From Hyphomicrobiales bacterium (GTDB lineage Bacteria; Pseudomonadota; Alphaproteobacteria; Rhizobiales; Rhizobiaceae), in the NCBI GenBank assembly GCA_900472295.1, contig UCIA01000029.1, positions 241,312-305,311 of the forward strand: DNA of 64,000 nucleotides, read 5' to 3'. Below the pieces are notes generated by a model. That model had not been told where the DNA came from. It was given only the letters and a program-made list of their open reading frames with translations, and made no database searches. Shown here in pieces: positions 60,754 through 64,000 of the stretch (position 1 is its first letter; every line of letters begins with the position of its first letter). The position numbers were made by a program, and so were the translations under genes.

Positions 60754-62049
60754 CTATGACGGCGATACGTTGGTAGCGTTGTGCCGGCGGTTCACCTGGT
60801 CCGGCCGGCCCGATATCGACAGCCTGGTTTCCTGCTTCGTGCGCTCGGCCACCACCTTGCCCCTGGCGATGACGCAGAGCCGTTCGGCGCGCAGGCGCAA
60901 GGCTTCGACCGGGTTGCCGGCGTCGAGAATGACGAAGCTCGCGCGCTTGCCGACGGCAAGGCCGAGATGATCGAGCCCCATAATGGCGGCGTTGACGTTG
61001 GTGACCATGTCGAAGCAACGCGCCATGTCGGCTGGGCTCGACATCTGGGCGACGTGCAGGCCCATGAAGGCGACGTCGAGCATGTCTGCGGTGCCCAGCG
61101 AATACCAGGGGTCGAGTACGCAATCCTGGCCCCAGCCGACTCGGATGCCATGCGCCTGCATCTCCTTGACGCGGGTCATGCCGCGGCGCTTGGGAAAGGT
61201 GTCGTGGCGGCCCTGCAGCATGATGTTGATCAGCGGATTGGGGATCGCCGACACGCCGGCCTCGGCAATCAGCGGCAACAGCTTGGAGACGTAGTAATTG
61301 TCCATCGAGTGCATGGATGTCAGGTGCGATCCGGCCACCTTGCCCTGCAGTCCGAGGCGCTGCGTCTCATAGGCAAGCTGCTCTATGTGGCGCGACAGCG
61401 GATCGTCGGTCTCATCGCAATGCAGATCGACCATCAGCCCGCGCTTTGCCGCGATTTCGCAAAGTTCGGTCACCGAGCGCGTGCCGTCGGCCATGGTGCG
61501 CTCGAAATGCGGAATGCCGCCGACAATGTCGACGCCCATGTCGAGCGCGCGGATGGTGTTTTGCCGCGCCGTCGGCGAGCGATAGAAGCCATCCTGCGGG
61601 AAGGCGACCAGTTGCAGGTCGATATAGGGTGCGACCGTTTTCTTGACGTCGAGCAGCGCCTCGACCGCCAGCAAGCGGTCATCGCAGACATCGACATGGG
61701 TGCGGATGGCGAGCAGGCCCATGGACACCGCCCAGTCGCAATAGGCGAGTGCACGGTCACGCACGGCTTCATGCGTCAACAGCGGCTTCAGCTCGCCCCA
61801 CAGCGAAATGCCTTCGAGCAGTGTGCCCGAAGCGTTGATGCGCGGAATGCCATAGGAGAGCGTGGCGTCCATGTGGAAATGCGGATCGACGAAGGGCGGC
61901 GAGATCAGATTGCCATAGGCATCGATCGCGGTGCCGGCGCCGACATGCAATTCGGGCTCGATGGCGACGATCGTCTCGCCGACGACGCCGAGGTCGGCGA
62001 CGGTGCCATCGGGCAGCGTTCCGCCGCGCACAACAAGGTCGAAATCCAT
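60754..62049 (-). CDS. cytosine-deaminase-family amidohydrolase
   Basis: A 431-residue metal-dependent hydrolase of the CodA group. Metal ligands are H57-F-H59, H210 (in VDLHCDETDD, with E213 as proton shuttle), H242 (SHLTSMHSMD) and D309. Position 310, next to D309, is Cys in GWGQDCVLDPWYSLG. E. coli CodA has Asp (D314) there, which contacts the pyrimidine, so a different base or ring compound is likely. The ATG at 62049 is nine bases from AGGGAG. An ATG at 62058 is too close. It acts in the cytosol on cyclic ureido or amino groups of nitrogen heterocycles. Confidence 0.85.
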   Translation of the reverse strand: MDFDLVVRGGTLPDGTVADLGVVGETIVAIEPELHVGAGTAIDAYGNLISPPFVDPHFHMDATLSYGIPRINASGTLLEGISLWGELKPLLTHEAVRDRALAYCDWAVSMGLLAIRTHVDVCDDRLLAVEALLDVKKTVAPYIDLQLVAFPQDGFYRSPTARQNTIRALDMGVDIVGGIPHFERTMADGTRSVTELCEIAAKRGLMVDLHCDETDDPLSRHIEQLAYETQRLGLQGKVAGSHLTSMHSMDNYYVSKLLPLIAEAGVSAIPNPLINIMLQGRHDTFPKRRGMTRVKEMQAHGIRVGWGQDCVLDPWYSLGTADMLDVAFMGLHVAQMSSPADMARCFDMVTNVNAAIMGLDHLGLAVGKRASFVILDAGNPVEALRLRAERLCVIARGKVVAERTKQETRLSISGRPDQVNRRHNATNVSPS

Positions 62050-62202
62050 CGTCGTCATCTCCCTGAAGATCGAGCGTTCTATCGTGGCGCGGAAGACACC
62101 TTCTTTCCCCGAGGTTCCCTCCGGCCGCAACACGCTCTATAAGCCGCCATTCGCCTCTGTGGCGAATCCGAAATTCGTCTCAGTCAGGCATGGGATCAAC
62201 CA

Positions 62203-63957
<1,755 letters not shown>

Positions 63958-63967
63958 GCCAGCTTCC

Positions 63968-63989
63968 CCTTCTCCCACAAGGGAGAAGG
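63968..63989. repeat. hairpin, fragment of a RIME-like element
   Basis: CCTTCTCCC (63968-63976), ACAA loop, GGGAGAAGG (63981-63989). It has the same core wording as the elements at 45.5 kb and 50 kb. It begins just after the ABC exporter stop and continues towards the window edge, so the rest is not visible. It could end the exporter transcript. Confidence 0.65.
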
Positions 63990-64000
63990 TGGATCGGCGC

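Overview
The window is GC-rich and densely coded, with short gaps and many ATGA, TGATG or one-base overlaps between neighbouring genes. Its gene content points to an alphaproteobacterium of the Hyphomicrobiales (Rhizobiales), most likely Mesorhizobium or a close relative. The indicators are an orfA-pit phosphate locus, an fdsGBACD formate dehydrogenase with its LysR regulator, an ETF-beta lysine methyltransferase, and several intergenic hairpin elements of the RIME type known from rhizobia. The organism call is inference from gene content, not a database match. No prophage, insertion sequence, CRISPR array, rRNA or conjugative module was seen. One tRNA gene (Thr, CGT) is present.

Layout, left to right. 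1-4.8 kb: microcin-C/peptide importer genes yejBEF, followed by a GhrA-type 2-hydroxyacid reductase. 4.9-10.6 kb: a small AT-rich membrane protein, a lipoprotein, a TPR-methyltransferase, a DNA-repair pair (ligase-associated exonuclease and ATP-dependent ligase), and a repeat-bearing membrane protein. 10.8-11.5 kb: tRNA-Thr and an orphan gene. 11.6-16.8 kb: dppABCDF dipeptide importer on the minus strand. 17.2-20 kb: fadD with a histone-H1-like N-terminal tail, overlapping an ETF-beta lysine methyltransferase. 20.1-23.5 kb: a serine hydrolase, then a HAD phosphatase and pgi. 23.9-27.2 kb: a MocR regulator and a non-pyrrolysine MttB-family methyltransferase. 27.2-31.8 kb: a small hypothetical protein, a GFA-family protein, a sugar-acid dehydratase with a palindromic operator, a CoxG-like protein and Mrp. 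31.9-34.9 kb: pit, a DUF47 protein and a GAF-GGDEF-PilZ diguanylate cyclase.

35.1-42.4 kb: a LysR regulator, a clear ATAG-N7-CTAT operator, and fdsG-fdsB-fdsA-fdhD(fdsC)-fdsD for soluble NAD-dependent molybdenum formate dehydrogenase. A 160-bp element with a perfect 47-bp inverted repeat sits between fdsA and fdhD and ends exactly at the fdhD start codon. 42.4-45.4 kb: an alpha/beta-hydrolase / dead-cyclase / LuxR fusion, followed by three small genes. 45.5-52.4 kb: a ydcSTUV-patD (polyamine uptake and aminobutyraldehyde oxidation) locus with a LysR gene, separated internally by two repeat elements.

52.5-58.7 kb: a DeoR repressor diverges from a choline-kinase-like phosphotransferase that overlaps a dimethylglycine-dehydrogenase-like FAD/GcvT enzyme. 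A methyltransferase and a second choline-kinase-like enzyme follow. This is the best candidate for an undescribed pathway, probably catabolism of an N-methylated or amino-alcohol compound. 58.7-64 kb: a DUF805 gene that looks frameshifted, a DMT-family transporter, a small lipoprotein, a cytosine-deaminase-family amidohydrolase with an altered active-site position, and an MsbA-type ABC exporter.

A recurring theme is uptake and breakdown of nitrogenous and one-carbon compounds: two peptide importers, polyamine uptake and oxidation, an MttB-type demethylase, a GcvT-type oxidase that could release formaldehyde equivalents to tetrahydrofolate, and formate dehydrogenase to oxidise the resulting formate.
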